Below are positions 12,401-24,916 of a stretch of DNA of 64,000 nucleotides, piece by piece (within the stretch, counting starts at the first letter, position 1; the number at the start of each line of letters is the position of its first letter). The DNA is taken from NCBI GenBank assembly GCA_029255685.2, contig CM055314.2, forward strand, positions 37,578,790 to 37,642,789, written 5' to 3'. This DNA comes from Silene conica (Eukaryota; Streptophyta; Magnoliopsida; Caryophyllales; Caryophyllaceae). A model generated the notes under the pieces. That model saw only the letters and a program-made list of their open reading frames with translations, did no database searches and had not been told where the DNA came from. Position numbers and translations under genes: made by a program.

Positions 12401-14024
12401 TCAAGGTGTTGACAGATATGAATTTGATCTTTGGTTTGACTCTATACCCCTTGTAGGATACCCTCACCCCTTTGGGTCCCTTCAAGGAAATTTTCTTTTG
12501 ATGACAGTTGATAAAAGCTCGATACTTCCCTAGCCAGTCCATCCCCAAAATCACCTCAAAGCCCCCCAGAGGAAACTCTATGAGGTCACAATAGAAAATT
12601 GCTTCCCCGATTTTGATGGGTACACTACCATATACTCTATTACAGACTACCGACTCGCCTGATGGTATGGTCACTGGATCCGCGATCCAATCAAACCTCT
12701 CAAGTCCCAAAGCCTTAACATGATCTCTAGACACAAACGAATGGGTGGCACCAGAATCGAAAAGTACAAAGGTAGGTCTAGAGTTTACAAGAAAAGTACC
12801 GGTAACCACATGAGCATCCTCCTGAGCTGCCTGCTTTCCCATGGCAAAGAGCTTGCCACTGGACTTGACTCCACTCTGGCTGGCAGTAGATGTTCCAGCC
12901 TGCTGATTTCCTGTCGTCCCCGTCTTGTTGTTGTTCCCACTTCCATTGTACTGATTCTGATATGAACGGTTCTGATTGCTGTTGTTGTAATTCCTCTGAT
13001 AGTTGCTGCTGCCTCCAGACTTCGCACCCCCACCATAGTTTGTCATGGGTGTGCGATAGCCACTGCTGCCATAGGACTGAGTGCGAGGTCCCTGGTATCC
13101 GGATGTAGGTGTACGATAGCCCCCGGACTGATTTCCTCCAGACGAACGACACACCGCCTGCTTATGTCCCCTCTTTCCGCAGCCAAAACACACAATTCCT
13201 GCCGAACCACTGCCAGAAATCCCACTCATGTGATTACTCCCACTCTGGTTTCTCCCACCACCAGAGGCACTACTCCCGAAGTACCCACTGAACTTGTTAT
13301 TACTTTGCTTTTTCGATCCTGAACCCTCAGCTACTGTTTCAGCTTTTCTCTTTTCTGTCTTGGACTGTTTGTCCTTTTTGATCATGTCCGAAAGCCTCTC
13401 CGCCGCCCCAGCCCGTAAATAGATGTCACGGATTGTGGTGGGCGGAGCTGCAATCAGTCTCTTTTTGATGGCGATTGATAAACCCCTCTCAAATTTCATG
13501 GCTAGCATAGCATCGTCGAAACCCATGTCTCCCACGTAGTGCACCAACTGGATGAACTTCCTGTAGTACGCCTCTACGGTCATGTCCTCCGACATCTGGA
13601 ATGAGTCGAACTCTTCCCTCAGCTTGCTCTTTTGGAATTCTGGTAAAAACGCTTCGTTCAGAACCCCCTTGAATGCTTCCCACGGAACAAACGCGGATCC
13701 ACCCTCTATAGCTGCTTCCCGAAGCTCTCCCTTATTCGCTGTCCACCAGTCTCCCGCCATACCTCTCAGATAGTGGGCAGCCTGGTCTACCATCAATTCT
13801 TCTGGGCAGTCCACCAACTCGAACAGGTTACCGAATTCTCTGCACCAGGCCCCCAGCAAATGAGGCTCACCCTCCCCGGTGAAATGGGTGGGTTGGTGCC
13901 TTGCAATTATCGTGCTCATCTTCGCGGAGTCCATTCGTTTAGCCTTTAGAGTCGCAATCTCAGCTCGTAATAGATCTAACTCCTCTTGTGTGATGTTAGC
14001 GAGGTTGTCTCTTCGCGGAGGCAT
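9423..14024 (-). CDS. gag-pol: Gag-Pol polyprotein of chromovirus G2
   Basis: A single 1533-residue open frame. In order: retrotransposon Gag domain (residues about 50-260), basic Gly/Ser/Asn-rich linker, one CCHC zinc knuckle ([14 protein letters not shown], about 283-296), aspartic protease (FDSGATHSF, about 425), reverse transcriptase (FIDDILVYS, about 755), RNase H (YTDASKHG, about 903), integrase with an HHCC-type zinc region (about 1125-1165) and catalytic core (about 1190 onward), and a C-terminal chromodomain-like module (about 1475-1530). The chromodomain of such integrases is known to steer insertion toward heterochromatin in related elements. Gag and Pol are in one frame, as is usual for plant chromoviruses. 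The start is the first ATG after a 550-bp leader and gives the typical MPPRR beginning. The frame is open throughout and the LTRs are young, so the element looks whole. Confidence 0.95.
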   Translation of the reverse strand: MPPRRDNLANITQEELDLLRAEIATLKAKRMDSAKMSTIIARHQPTHFTGEGEPHLLGAWCREFGNLFELVDCPEELMVDQAAHYLRGMAGDWWTANKGELREAAIEGGSAFVPWEAFKGVLNEAFLPEFQKSKLREEFDSFQMSEDMTVEAYYRKFIQLVHYVGDMGFDDAMLAMKFERGLSIAIKKRLIAAPPTTIRDIYLRAGAAERLSDMIKKDKQSKTEKRKAETVAEGSGSKKQSNNKFSGYFGSSASGGGRNQSGSNHMSGISGSGSAGIVCFGCGKRGHKQAVCRSSGGNQSGGYRTPTSGYQGPRTQSYGSSGYRTPMTNYGGGAKSGGSSNYQRNYNNSNQNRSYQNQYNGSGNNNKTGTTGNQQAGTSTASQSGVKSSGKLFAMGKQAAQEDAHVVTGTFLVNSRPTFVLFDSGATHSFVSRDHVKALGLERFDWIADPVTIPSGESVVCNRVYGSVPIKIGEAIFYCDLIEFPLGGFEVILGMDWLGKYRAFINCHQKKISLKGPKGVRVSYKGYRVKPKIKFISVNTLKSSLRKGESLILCQMLNCEAETPKTSEIPVVREFEGVFRDDVPGLPPRREVEFSIDLKPGAGPISKSPYRMGPKEMEELKKQLDELAEKGFIRPSVSPWGAPVLFVKKKDGSLRLCVDYRELNNVTIKNRYPLPRIDDLFDQLSGAGVFSKIDLRSGYHQLRIKDEDIPKTAFRTRYGHYEFVVMPFGLTNAPAVFMDLMNRVFSPYLDKFVVVFIDDILVYSKNAEEHEEHLRKVLQTLEEHKLDAKLSKCEFWLEKVAFLGHVISKEGVAVDPSKIEAVTKWQSPKNVSEIRSFLGLAGYYRRFVKDFSKIAKPLTSLMRKENRYIWDESCEKAFLTLKERLTTAPILALPVGSDNFEVYTDASKHGLGCVLMQNGRVIAYASRQLKTYEENYPTHDLELGAVVFALKLWRHYLYGATFKVFSDHKSLKYIYTQKELNMRQRRWIELIGDYDMQIVYHEGKANVVADALSRKSIHALDCARSRGRLYGELREMGIFMIRKGDTLGDLTVEPELYGEIRELQQNDERIQKWRLMVENGNGDESSKFSIHTDGSLRFSGRWCVPSVEELKKKILTEAHATPYSVHPGGDKLYKDLKKTFWWPNMKKEVAEFVSRCLTCQRVKGEHKRPQGKVQPLDVPEWKWENISMDFIVGLPRTQRGNNMIWVIVDRLTKSAHFIPMKDTWSKAELAKSYVQNVVKLHGVPKDIVSDRDSRFISRFWQELQTALGTQLKMSTAFHPATDGQTERTIQTLEDMLRACVLEFGGSWEDRLGLIEFSYNNSYHASIGMAPFEALYGRKCRSPVCWDDRADVVTLGPDMIQEMVEQVRIIRQRMRAAQDRQKSYADLKRSDISFEAGEKVLLKVSPMKGVMRFGKRGKLSQKFIGPFEILDRVGEVAYRLSLPPTLSKVHNVFHVSQLRKYVSDPSHVLQHEVIEVDEQLSYIETPKEILDRKVRKTRNGETSLVKVLWTNHNQEEATWEPEAAMRERYPHLFG

Positions 14025-14562
14025 ACTATAATACGACAGAAAATGAATGAGTCCCGACTCGTGTGGGTACCCATTAAGATTAGGGCTAAGATCCCTAAAC
14101 GATTAAGTCTAGCATCAATTATCAGATTGAGTACTACAAAATTATAACATGGCTCGGGATCACATAACCGCATATCACTAGACATGATGCGAAAGGAAAA
14201 GAAAGCATTTACTGTCATGTTTCAAGATACTTCACATAACCACATAAGTTCACAATTCTTTTATCCACAAATAAAATCCCTTTTCATGTTCATGCCCCTC
14301 CCGGCTATTACAATAGTCACGAAATTCTCATACTTATCACTGTATGCTATTACTTTCACCACCTCTTATTCTACCCTTTTTCTCTCGTATATGCACTCTG
14401 GGTTCCCGGGTAAAACTGATAGGGCCTATGGTTCGGTGTGAGGGGGCCCCAGACTCATACTTCCCCTTTAGTGTGCTCCTAACAGTCCTATCCCGGGGGT
14501 TCATTTTATTTAGACTCTCCTACATTCATTAGGTTCATTAGGTTAGGCCTGAGGATCGTTCT
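14025..14562 (-). other. Untranslated leader of G2
   Basis: About 540 bp between the primer binding site and the gag start. The short open frames on either strand show no family signature. Nothing else recognisable. Confidence 0.7.
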
Positions 14563-14573
14563 CTCTGATACCA
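14563..14573 (-). other. Primer binding site of G2 (tRNA-iMet)
   Basis: On the minus strand TGGTATCAGAG lies three bases inside the 5' LTR and is complementary to initiator tRNA-Met. Confidence 0.88.
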
Positions 14574-14576
14574 CTT

Positions 14577-16943
14577 TGTAACACCCCCATTTATTTAAGG
14601 ACCTGAACTAGGACTCCTCAAATAAATAAGAGTGTTACCATCTCGGTTTCCCGAGGCAGTAGATACAAAGGAAGATAAACAGTACTTTAAATAAAAGTTA
14701 ACTCAAGTCATGATCTTACAACTGTATCAAAAGGTCTTAACAACGTAATTAAAGTACAACTCAATTAAACTGACTAAGGCGGTCTAGACATCTAAACTGG
14801 TCCGGATCCAAGCTCTTTCTCCCATAGCTCCCCCTTAGTCTCAGCACCTGTCATTCTGCTCCCCAAAATTGGTTCATCACAGGTGATCACGAATACACAG
14901 GGTCAACCACGAGGTTGAGTAGGTAAAGAATAACATAACAATATAATTAATAAACTCCGCACCGATCCAACACCATATATATATACTCCGCACCGATCCA
15001 ACGCCATGTATACTCCGCACCGATCCAACTCCATATATATACTCCGCACCGATCCAACTCCATATCACAAGGCCCAATATATATATATATATATATCCAC
15101 ATCATATGATAACACAGAATAAGAAATCAACTCGATACAATGATCACAGAATTTTAGGTAGCAACATGTTTAATGCCAAATGAGAATAGATAACACATTG
15201 TTATTATAACCAGTACTTTCCCCTACCTGAAATAGTGGGCAACGCAGATAAACCCGAGGCTTGTTAGAAATGTTCCACGCGAAACCCGCTACCTAAACAA
15301 ATATTACTTAATTAATAAACACCCTAAAACTCGTAAAACATACATACACATTCTATTTATGGACACCCCCTATATATAGAAAGCTCCCAACAATAGTAAC
15401 TCCTTAAAATAAATAGGCACTTTGATTTTGAAATTCAAATTTGAGTCTTTACCATAAATAAGATTCCACCCATAAATACTAACTACATCACAAAACCATT
15501 CCTTAGTTAAAATAATATAAATACTACTATTAACCACATTACCAAAATATTTAAATGTATTTATGTAAATAATATTAACCACATTACCAAAATATTTAAA
15601 TGTATTTATGTAAATAATCTTAATAGGATTAAATAATAAAAAGGAAAAGAATTGAAAGGAAATAAAAAGAAGCAACAAAAACAACACAAACAGCCCCCCC
15701 AACTAAACCCGCGACTCCCTAGCCAACAACCACCCTACAGCGCCACCTAGACACGTCCAACCACCACTGGCGGCCACCGACCAAACACCCCGACTGCATA
15801 CTACCACCACAACCACTCGCCAACAGACCGACCACCGCCGGCGAGTTGAACCACGGCCTGGATCAGGCCTGGTTCCTCTCCTACTGTTCTGACCACGCGA
15901 CTTCAACCCCCACCACGACGCCGTCTCAGCCACCACTACCAGCCACCGTGACCACCAACATCACCCCTGAACTCCAGACTCTAGACATGGTGGTAACATT
16001 GCACTGACCTCCCCCGAGTCCTCAATGTTACCACCCCCAAACACCCATGAACCCGACCAAGACAAACATTACTGGACAACCACCGTTACACCCTCACAAC
16101 CCCTCCTGACAAACAACCCCGTACCACCACGACCAGACACCACCATACCCCGAGACCACCACCACGTGAAACCCCCAAACACCATCTATCTAAATACCCA
16201 GAGACCCAAAACGAGAGACTTAAAACAAAACTAGAAACTGTTCACAAAAACGCACCCAGACCAAACAACTGTTGAAGACGTGTTATTCCCTTTCCCTGTC
16301 CCTGTGTTTACCACCCTCGAACATAAGTAATAACAACCAACGACACAACTCTAAGGACTAAAATGTACTCTTAACATAGTATAGTGTAAACTCATGTAAA
16401 AACAACCAGTAGAACACGCGTTTACAACCCTTAAACAAGCGACAGAGACTAAGCATAGAACTGAGTTTACAGAGATCGTGGTGATCATACCAGTTTCTTG
16501 GCCTGATCGAGACACCCTAGGACGGCTCACCACCACCGTGTGCAGGTCTCTTTTCTTCTCTAAGGGGGCGGCTAGGTTATGGTAAAGTGAGATCTGATTA
16601 TGAGTAGGGTTTAGGTTAAGAAAAAGCTACTATATATGGCGGCATATAGAGGGGGGTGTTCGCTGCTCTATAACAATCCGTGTGGGCTGTCTCTTGTCAC
16701 ACATTTCGAGGCCCACACTAGGCACCCATCAGGTCTCAAGTTCGACCCCTACTAACCCCATACTACCACTATTAACATCAAGTAACTCGATTCCCATTTC
16801 GAATCCCACTGACGGGTAAAACGCCTATCAAAACATGAGTGTGCGCAAGCTTATAAAACGAACATTTTACGAATAACTCCTCGCTTAACTATAACCATCG
16901 CCCAAGAATTACCAAAATATAAATAAAATTCCGGGTTATTACA
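14577..16943 (-). repeat. 5' LTR of G2
   Basis: 2367 bp, nearly identical to the copy at 6841-9243. The length difference comes from one fewer tandem unit and a shorter AT run (about 15079-15098). Confidence 0.92.
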
Positions 16944-16948
16944 GTTGC

Positions 16949-18532
16949 AATCGATCTTGTTTTCGATTCTTATTTGCATATTGTTGATTAATCGATATTT
17001 TTAGCAATATGTGGATCTTTTGTTGTTTTTATTTTTGATTTACAAGTTTTATATCAAGATAAAAACTCGGTTTGATTTAAAAGTGCAGCGATTTGCAGTT
17101 TTTACGAGCCACTCGATCGAGCCCTGCTGCACTCGATCGAGTGACACTGACACTCGATCGAGTGCCCCTGTTGCTCGATCGAGTGCTCTCGTTTCGGGCA
17201 GTTTGTTTTCGAAAATAACTTGTTTTCTTATTTTCACATGGCTTAAAATAATATACTGTATACGGAAATAGTATATTATTTAGTGAAACGGTTCACCCTC
17301 GTTTGATACATATTGTTTTAAAACAGTTTAAAATAATGGATTATATGTTTATTAAAATTGGTGATTAAAGCGGTATAGTCACATAATTTTAATCTTAAAA
17401 GGTGGTTTGGTATAAATTTATTAATCATAATAACAGTATTATGTCATGTATAAATTTTATTTAGTTGATGCATTTTATTTATCGTCTTGTGAATGCCTTG
17501 AATGCTTCCAATAACGTATTTAATTTTTGCAAACAGTTGTAACTTAGTGTGGCCTTAGAAGATTGTGTCACCGTAATGATGGGACACGATCTTGCTTGTA
17601 ATTTTGAGATCTTGAATCTCCGTTTTGGGTTTTTGCCATGTAATTACTTTTGTATTTAAATTAGAATGTATCTAGGACTACTTTTGTAATTTAAATTAGT
17701 AATTTTGTGAAGACCAAAGACAAGACGGAGACCGGATGCTCACTCCCGCTGCAAGGACCAAGATGGAACATCAAGACAAGCTTCTAGGGTCCAACGGTGG
17801 ATTCCAAGTTGTTTTATGTTTATTTTGGTAGGATAGGCTACACTAGGACTTTTATTTACGTTTATTGCATTTATCTTTATGCTTTCATCGATAATAGCTT
17901 GCATCATATTCCGCCTAAAAACCAAACCACCTATATCATGCCTGAAAACTGACTCATGTAGAGGTCACGCGTTAGTTTTCTGTGACAATACAGATGTCAC
18001 ATGTCAATTGCAAAGCCATCACTTTATTTAATTCATTCACGCAAATGCTAGTTTTTAGTTCACTTATATATGGATAAATAAAAGTTGATGGGGTCTTCCT
18101 CGTATAACCAAAAATTGAGATTAGTCTTTATAAATCAGCCTCCCATGAATCCCTTCTTCGTCGGTAGGCATGATATGACCCCTTCTACGTCGGGTAAGTG
18201 GGAACAGATGATTTATTTTATCTCAACATCATGGTCACTCGATAATATCTAGTGACTGGGATGGACTAATAGATAGGATATACGGAAATCTATCGACCAA
18301 GAGTTCCAACGATTGGAATTAGCCAAACTGTGGGCTTATCAATATACGGAAATTGAGTCTTGGGATCGTTTATATAATTCTTGAGGGAGATCAATTATAT
18401 AAATGCATGAGTCTACGAGTTTAAATTCAATTTAATATAGACTTAAATCACAACAATAAGTTGCTTATATGGTTTTGTTTTATCTTCTTTTTCAGTGTAG
18501 AACACGTTCATTAAAACTGCTGTATAACTAAA
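16949..18532 (+). other. C1 leader, part to the right of G2
   Basis: A continuation of the C1 leader between the inserted G2 and gag. It is AT-rich and non-coding, apart from the phased palindromes at 17110-17185. A short low-complexity region follows. The gag start context at 18533 lies about 1.75 kb from the primer site in the uninterrupted element, an unusually long leader for Copia. Confidence 0.7.
17110..17185. repeat. Phased palindromes in C1 leader, four sites
   Basis: CTCGATCGAG-centred palindromes start (counting CACTCG as the start) at 17110, 17130, 17151 and 17172, so the steps are 20, 21 and 21 bp. Most copies are the 14-base palindrome CACTCGATCGAGTG. The spacer sequences differ from one another, so this is not a plain minisatellite. 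Confidence 0.92.
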
Positions 18533-21500
18533 ATGGCTGGTGAAGACCCAATGCCAAGTGCCAAGCTAGCACGTGAATCCTGGCTAAAGGCCTTCATGGA
18601 CTCCATGAATCAGTCAACTAGACTGAGGAATGATGGGTCAAACTTCTCTGACTGGGAGGCGGCACTACGGAATGCTGCCATTGCTGACGGAAAGCTTAAG
18701 TATTTAACTGAGCCCATTCCGGCACACCCAGGAACTGGAGCTAGAGCCAACGAAATTCGCGCTCATAGCGATTTCGTTATGGAAGCGGGTGCGATAAAGA
18801 ACGTACTCATCTATGCAATGGAATAAAATTTGCAAAGACGCTTCATATCCCATGGTGCAAACAAGATTTTCACCACGCCCTCTAACGAATTCTCCAAGGC
18901 TCCGAGAATCGTTTCTTATGAGCATACCCGTCGCTTCTTTGAGGCGAAACTCCAGAAGGGCCAAGCTGTTAGCCCACATATTCTCAACATGATTGAGAAT
19001 ATCGAGAAACTGGAGACCCTAAACTGCAAGATCAGTGAGAACATAATCGTTGATCGTATGCTTCATTCGCTTCATGATGGGTTCGCCATCTTTAAGGCCA
19101 ACTACTACATGAACGACATGAAGAAGACTCCTCATGAGCTCCACTCCCTTCTCGTACAGACTGAGAAGGATCTAAAGTTAAGTGGGAGCATGAAGCAGGA
19201 CGTTCTCATGATCTCCAGTAAGGGAAAGGGTAAAGGGAAGGCTAAAGCTCAGGGCGACCTAGCAGTAGGTAAGCCCAGGTTCAAGAAACCAGGATTTGCT
19301 AAGAGTGGGCCAGGTGAGTCGAGCAACTCACAGGGCAAGACAAAGAGCAAGGATACAAGCATGGAATGTCACCATTGCCACAAGACTGGGCATTGGAGGC
19401 GCTCATGCCCCGTGTATCGCGAGGACATTAAGGCAGGCCGTGTTACTCCTGTTGGTATGTCTTCTTCTTCTTTTATTCACATGATTGAGATTAACCACGC
19501 AAGTTGCGGAACTTGGGTACTTGATACTGGTTGTGGTTCTCATCTATGTAATCATGTGCAGGGCCTCCGAAACCAAGAACCCCTAATCAAGGGTGAGGTG
19601 GACCTGCGTGTCGGGAATGGAGCACGCGTTGCTGCAGTCTCGAAGGGAACATACGTGATCCAGCTTCCAAGTGGATTCGAGTTATTCTTATATAACTGTT
19701 ATTATGTTCCTAGTTTGTCCAAAAACATTATTTCAGTTTCTGCACTTGACAAACTCGGCTTTTCATTTGTAATAGAGAATAATAGCTGTATTTTCTCCTT
19801 ACACAATATGATTTATGGCAAGGCAGTTTCCATGAATGGAATTTATGTTTTAGATCAAACCACCGAGATATTACATGTGAATAATAAAAGATTAAAGGTA
19901 GGTGACAAAGATCAAACTTACCTATGGCATTGTCGTATGGGACACATAAATGAGAAACGCGTAAAACAGCTCATACAGAATGGAGCTATATCGCCCTTTG
20001 ATTTCGAATCATATGGCACGTGTGAATCATGTCTCATCGGTAAGATGACTCGTATTTCCTTCAAAGGTGTTGGAATGCGCGCTGCCGACCTATTAGGACT
20101 CATACATACGGACGTATGTGGGCCTATGTCGATCAACGCACGAGAAGGCTATAGGTATTTCATCACTTTCACGGATGATTTGAGTAGATATGGCTATGTC
20201 TACTTGATGAAACATAAAAGTGAATCCTTTGACAAGTTCAAAGAATACCAGAATCGGGTACAGAACCAGCTGGGTAGAAAGATTAAAGCACTACGTTCGG
20301 ATCGTGGTGGTGAATATCTTTCACACGAATTTGATCACCTTCTTAAAGACTGTGGGATCGTGCTACAGTTGACTCCACCTGGAACACCACAGTTAAATGG
20401 TGTGTCCGAACGGAGAAATCGAACTTTACTTGATATGGTTCGATCCATGATGATTCACACCGTTGTGCCTGATTCATTATGGGGCTATGCTCTTTTGTCG
20501 GCCGCTCTAATACTTAACCGAAGTCCGTCTAAAGCTGTTGACAAGACTCCATACGAATTATGGAAGGGAACGGTCCCTAACTTGTCCTTTATTCGGGTTT
20601 GGGGCAGCGAGGCTTATGTCAAGTGGAGACACGAGGATAAGCTCGGCCCGCGATCGGTCAAGACATACTTTATAGGCTATCCAAAGGGAACTTTTGGTCA
20701 TTACCTCTACTCGCCTACCGAACAACGTGTTTTTGTTGCGGCTAGTGCGACGTTCTTAGAGCAAGAATTTCTCGAGAACAAGTCGAGTAATAGAACCTTC
20801 AAGTTATCAGAGGTTCAAGAACCAACTACCGAGCAACCATTGGAGGAAACAGTTCCTTCAACCGAGGCTGCGGTAGATATCCCTGAGGAACCTAGGAGGT
20901 CGGGAAGAGTCTCTATTCCACCGGACAGATACATTGGTATGGTCGAGGAACATGATACAGATGACGTCTTACTCCTAGAGGGTAATGAACCCAAAACCTA
21001 TAAAGGTGCCATGACTAGTTCTGACTCAAAGCTATGGCTAGAAGCCATGCAATCCGAGATGGACTCCATGTATGAGAACAACGTGTGGGATCTTGTGGAC
21101 CTACCTGCAAAGGTACGTCCCCTTCAATGCAAATGGCTTTACAAGATAAAGCATGCCGTGGAAGGACAACAGGATATCCACAAGGCTAGACTAGTTGCTA
21201 AAGGTTTCACTCAAGTGCCAGGCTTGCACTATGATGAGATCTTTGCACCCGTAGTCATGCTACGTTCCATTCGGATTATCTTAGCGATCGCCGCATTTCA
21301 TGATTATGAAATATGGCAAATGGACGTTAAAACCGCCTTCTTAAACGGTTATTTGGAGGAAGAGTTGTACATGGTACAACCCGAGGGTTTTATCGATCCA
21401 GCACATCCTAAGAAAGTTTGCAAGCTTAAGCGTTCCATCTATGGACTTAAGCAAGCATCGCGGAGTTGGAATCATCGCTTCGACCAAGTGATAAAAGAGA

Positions 21501-22517
21501 ATGGGTTCATTCGATCAGTCGAGGAACCATGTCTCTATATCAAGTCGAGTGGGAGGAAGATTGTCTTCCTAGTACTGTATGTCGACGACATACTCTTGAT
21601 TGGGAATGACATACCTCTCTTATCTTCGGTTAAAGCATGGTTGAAAAACCATTTCCAGATGAAAGATCTGGGAGAGGCACAAAGAATTTTGGGCATCCGT
21701 ATCTACAGGGATAGATCACGACGGATGTTGTCTCTCAGTCAGGAGTCTTATATAGAGAAGATTCTGGAGAGATTCAGCATGACGAACTCCAAGAAGGGGT
21801 TCCTTCCTATGACTCCTGGGCTTCACTTGAGCAAAACTCAAGAAGCTAAGTCATTGGAAGAGAAAGAGTGCATGAGTCGGATTCCTTATGCTTCGGCAAT
21901 AGGATCAATCATGTATGCCATGATATGCACACGTCCTGACGTTGCATATGCATTGAGTATGACAAGTCGATTCCAAGCTCATCCAGGTGAACAACACAGG
22001 ATGGCCGTGAAAAACATTCTTAAGTACCTACGGAGGACTAAAGATTGGGGATTGACTTACGGAGGCGACTCGAGATGACTCGAAATCTCAGTCTGGATTC
22101 GTTTTTACTCTTAATGGCGCTGCTGTCAGCTGGAAAAGTTCTAAACAGAGTGTTACAGCAGATTCTACGACTGAGTCCGAGTACTATGCCGCCTCGGAAG
22201 CAGCTAAGGAAGCAATATGGATGCGTCAATTCCTACAAGGACTCTCGGTAGTGCCTAGTTCGAATGACCCAATCACCGTTTATTGTGACAATAGCGGTGC
22301 CATCTTCCAAGCTAAGGAGCATAAGTCTAGCAGCAAGACTAGACATGTACAACGGAAAGCTCATTTAATCAGAGATTACGTGGAGCAAAAGGAGATTTTT
22401 ATTGATAAGATCGCTACGGATGACAACATAGCTGATCCTCTCACAAAAGCATTACCACGTGATAAGCATGAAGGGCACATTCATTCCATGGGAATTGGAT
22501 GTGTTCCTAAGTTGTAG
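18533..22517 (+). pseudogene. Copia gag-pol coding region of C1, broken
   Basis: Ty1/Copia order of domains: Gag (about 18533-19480) with a CCHC knuckle (CHHCHKTGHWRRSC, about 19367-19408), protease (WVLDTGCGSHLC, about 19515), GAG-pre-integrase (LWHCRMGH, about 19922), integrase core (TDVCGPM to GGEYLS to NGVSERRNR, about 20100-20430), reverse transcriptase (YVDDILLIGND, about 21580) and RNase H (about 22080-22517, ending near [10 protein letters not shown]). Integrase before RT is diagnostic of Copia. The copy is broken by about two changes despite its young LTRs. The Gag N-terminus (NDGSNFSDWEAAL) resembles the X-family Gag, so C1-like elements are candidate helpers for it. Confidence 0.92.
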
Positions 22518-23379
22518 TACTCTTTTATGAATTCATGTAATAATTCATTTTCTCGTGTACTCTATTCAACCTTATTGTTATGATATATAATGTTTTGTTT
22601 CTCATGTGGAATTGTACGCCAATTTTGAACACCACAAAGTGAACTGATTAACATTACATCGTTTTGGTCCTTGATTACCCACTTGAGCTGATAACTCAGG
22701 TAATCATTTTGTGACGTTGGTTGATGGTGGGTTCAACGAGCCATAAGTCACGCGGCTGACTGACCAATCACAAAGGCGAGTTATACGGATATCTCGTAGG
22801 ACACCCCGTGACATCGTTATGGAGTCCTAAATGTTTTATACCATTGGGTGCCAGGTCGTGGATAGGACCTCCATAGTGTTCCTTAGAGTCGAGTCTTTTG
22901 ACCTTCAACTGTCTCTTGAGATTAAGACAGATTTTGGGTAACTTTGGTTTCTTTCCCACGGTCACCGTAACAGGGGCTAAGAGGATTTTTTCTGGGTTAT
23001 TTCATGCTGGGCGATATCGGCAGGATTCGAGTTGAGGGAAATATCCAAACCCTTATCAGGATTTTATCATTTCTCTGGGCCACTCGAGGAGTAGTAACTG
23101 AAATGCATGGCCATGCTCGAATACAGATTCGTTTTATCAGTTAAGTTACTCTCTAGTCGGGGAAATCACTCTTGATACAGATCGCTTGTGAGATACGACC
23201 TTTGCGAATGCGGATTTGCAAATTTTCTTACATTGAGTGGGAGAAATTTTAAAAGGATATGAGATTCGGTTATCGCACCTACACCTGTACGGACAAGTGG
23301 GAGTTTGTTGGAGATTGTGTCCTCCACATGTAGTGTGATAACGTCATTGCACATACCCTTGTACGGACAAGTGGGAGAT
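22518..23379 (+). other. C1 3' non-coding tract and polypurine tract
   Basis: An 862-bp tract between pol and the 3' LTR, ending in the purine tract GTGGGAGAT (23371-23379). A near-identical 'acaagtgggag' word occurs upstream at about 23293. Blocks of this tract (for example ggccactcgaggag near 23079 and cattgagtgggaga near 23230) recur on the opposite strand in X3 at about 42685-43320, so the tract is conserved between C1 and the gag-only X family. Confidence 0.7.
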
Positions 23380-24375
23380 TGTTGGGGCTGGTGTCCTTGA
23401 CAATTAAGTACAATGACTTATTAAATCTCTTTAAGGATCACAAGGGCATACTTTTGTATTATTACTAGTTGATCCACGTTTATCAATAACGGTTGGCTTG
23501 CTAGATAAGTTTGACGTTATTGTCATACGGATGGCGGTGATCAACTGGTCCCTATACGTCACACCTATAGGACACGTTTGAGAGATGTGAAGGCATGAAA
23601 ATACAGTCACATTTTGCCGGATATGACTAAACAGTTAGTCAGAGGTATTGACTATTAAATTAGTCAATAAGATGTTGAGATTATTATTTAATACGGATTA
23701 AATAATTTTAGCTAATACGGATTACATGTTTAATTCGTAAATTAAAAATGAACGGTTATATTTAATTAAATATTGTATTCGCGTATTAATATAAACAGTT
23801 ATATTAATTTGGGTAATTATACAATATCGTATTTTGTCAGACCATTATTAATATATCGACTGTATTAATATCTGATAACATGTTACGATTTATAATTAAA
23901 AATACCGCGAACAACTTAAAGCTAAATGGGTCGAATCACGAATTAGAATAAGGTAAGAGTGGAAAGCCCACTCCTACCCTATTAGAATTTTCGGCCAAAA
24001 CAACTACATAAGGAGGAGGACTCTCCTTATGTCAGTGACTCTTGTTTCACTGTTTAAACAAAATCTCAAGAATATTAGGGTTTGAGAGCACTCTTCTCCC
24101 ATAACCCAGATCTCACATCTAAAACTCAAAAGGCTTTCCCAATATTGCAAGGCAGTTGGAGAGGATTTCTAGCACACGCGGCCTCGTCTCATTCTAAGTC
24201 TTGGGTGCAAGTTATAGGAGGGAATTTGTGTTAATTCCTGTTCTTAGGCTTTTCGCACAGGGACCAAAGGTTGTACTTCTTTTCTTATGCTTTTTAATCT
24301 TATGACCATATTCACGATTGTATTTTTCATTATAATCCTGCAAGTTTAGGGCGAATACGCGTTTTATTCCCCACA
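23380..24375 (+). repeat. 3' LTR of C1
   Basis: 996 bp, TGTTGGGG to CCCCACA, about six differences from the 5' copy. It carries the same nested inverted repeat at offset 88-167 (about 23467-23546). Confidence 0.92.
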
Positions 24376-24916
24376 GTGTACCCTTATGATTTATTACAGA
24401 AAATATTCGATTTAAAGCTTAGATAGTTTTGGATGGTTGATAACTTTTCCTCATAATTGAGTTCTAAACTTAATTTTGATTTTGATTTCATTTGAATTAA
24501 GTATCCTATACTTATTCCGTTTCAATGGTCATACATTGAAATGTCACAATCAATTCTATTTTATGTTTAAGATTTGCAAGTGTTTAAACTAATTAAGAAC
24601 ATAAATATAAAACCGATAGTGACTTGGGTTGAAAACCAAGTCACTATATTATCCAAATTACAACCAATTGTTTAAGGATTATCCTTTCCTTGTCCAACAA
24701 GGAAATAAAACACGGGTTTCAATTGTTCTTACAATACTTCAAATCTAAGCAAAATAAGTGAAAAACAAAGCTCCTTGATTATCCCGAGTGGAGCTAATCT
24801 TAGTTCCCTTGATCCATCATGCTTGTTTTTCCTTTCCCTTATCTTTGCTTTCATGCCCTAATTCAAGTAAGAAGAGCATTCACATCACAACTTGTATCAT
24901 AATACATTAGTTGAGT
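24376..24916 (-). other. X1 3' non-coding flank after gag
   Basis: AT-rich, no coding motif. It holds a perfect hairpin (24616-24646) that is also present in X3. Confidence 0.55.
24616..24646 (-). other. Conserved hairpin downstream of X1 gag
   Basis: Arms AGTGACTTGG and CCAAGTCACT, extended by further A-T pairs outside, enclose the eight-base loop GTTGAAAA. It lies about 270 bp past the gag stop. The same 28 bases occur at the equivalent place in X3 (44919-44946), although the flanks have diverged. Confidence 0.75.

Larger units (their letters stand above)
6841..16943 (-). mobile_element. Tekay-type chromovirus G2, looks whole
   Basis: A Ty3/gypsy element on the minus strand with two LTRs of about 2.4 kb, a tRNA-iMet primer site, one long gag-pol frame ending in a chromodomain, and a polypurine tract. 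It is flanked by a perfect GTTGC duplication (6836-6840 and 16944-16948) and inserted in the leader of C1. Long LTRs plus a C-terminal chromodomain place it in the Tekay/Del lineage. Outside the repeat arrays the LTRs differ at about ten positions over about 2.35 kb (about 0.4%), younger than or similar to its host C1, as nesting requires. Confidence 0.93.
5683..24375 (+). mobile_element. Ty1/Copia element C1, interrupted by G2
   Basis: A full-length Copia element with two 996-bp LTRs (TGTTGGGG...CCCCACA), an initiator tRNA-Met primer site, gag-pol coding sequence and a purine tract before the 3' LTR. It is flanked by a perfect GTGTA duplication (5678-5682 and 24376-24380). Without the inserted G2 it is about 8.6 kb. 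Its LTRs differ at about six positions (about 0.6%). At an assumed 1.3e-8 substitutions per site per year that is roughly a quarter of a million years. The coding region is broken (about two breaks). The leader between primer site and gag is unusually long (about 1.75 kb) and carries phased palindromes. The gag type is close to that of the X family. Confidence 0.9.
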
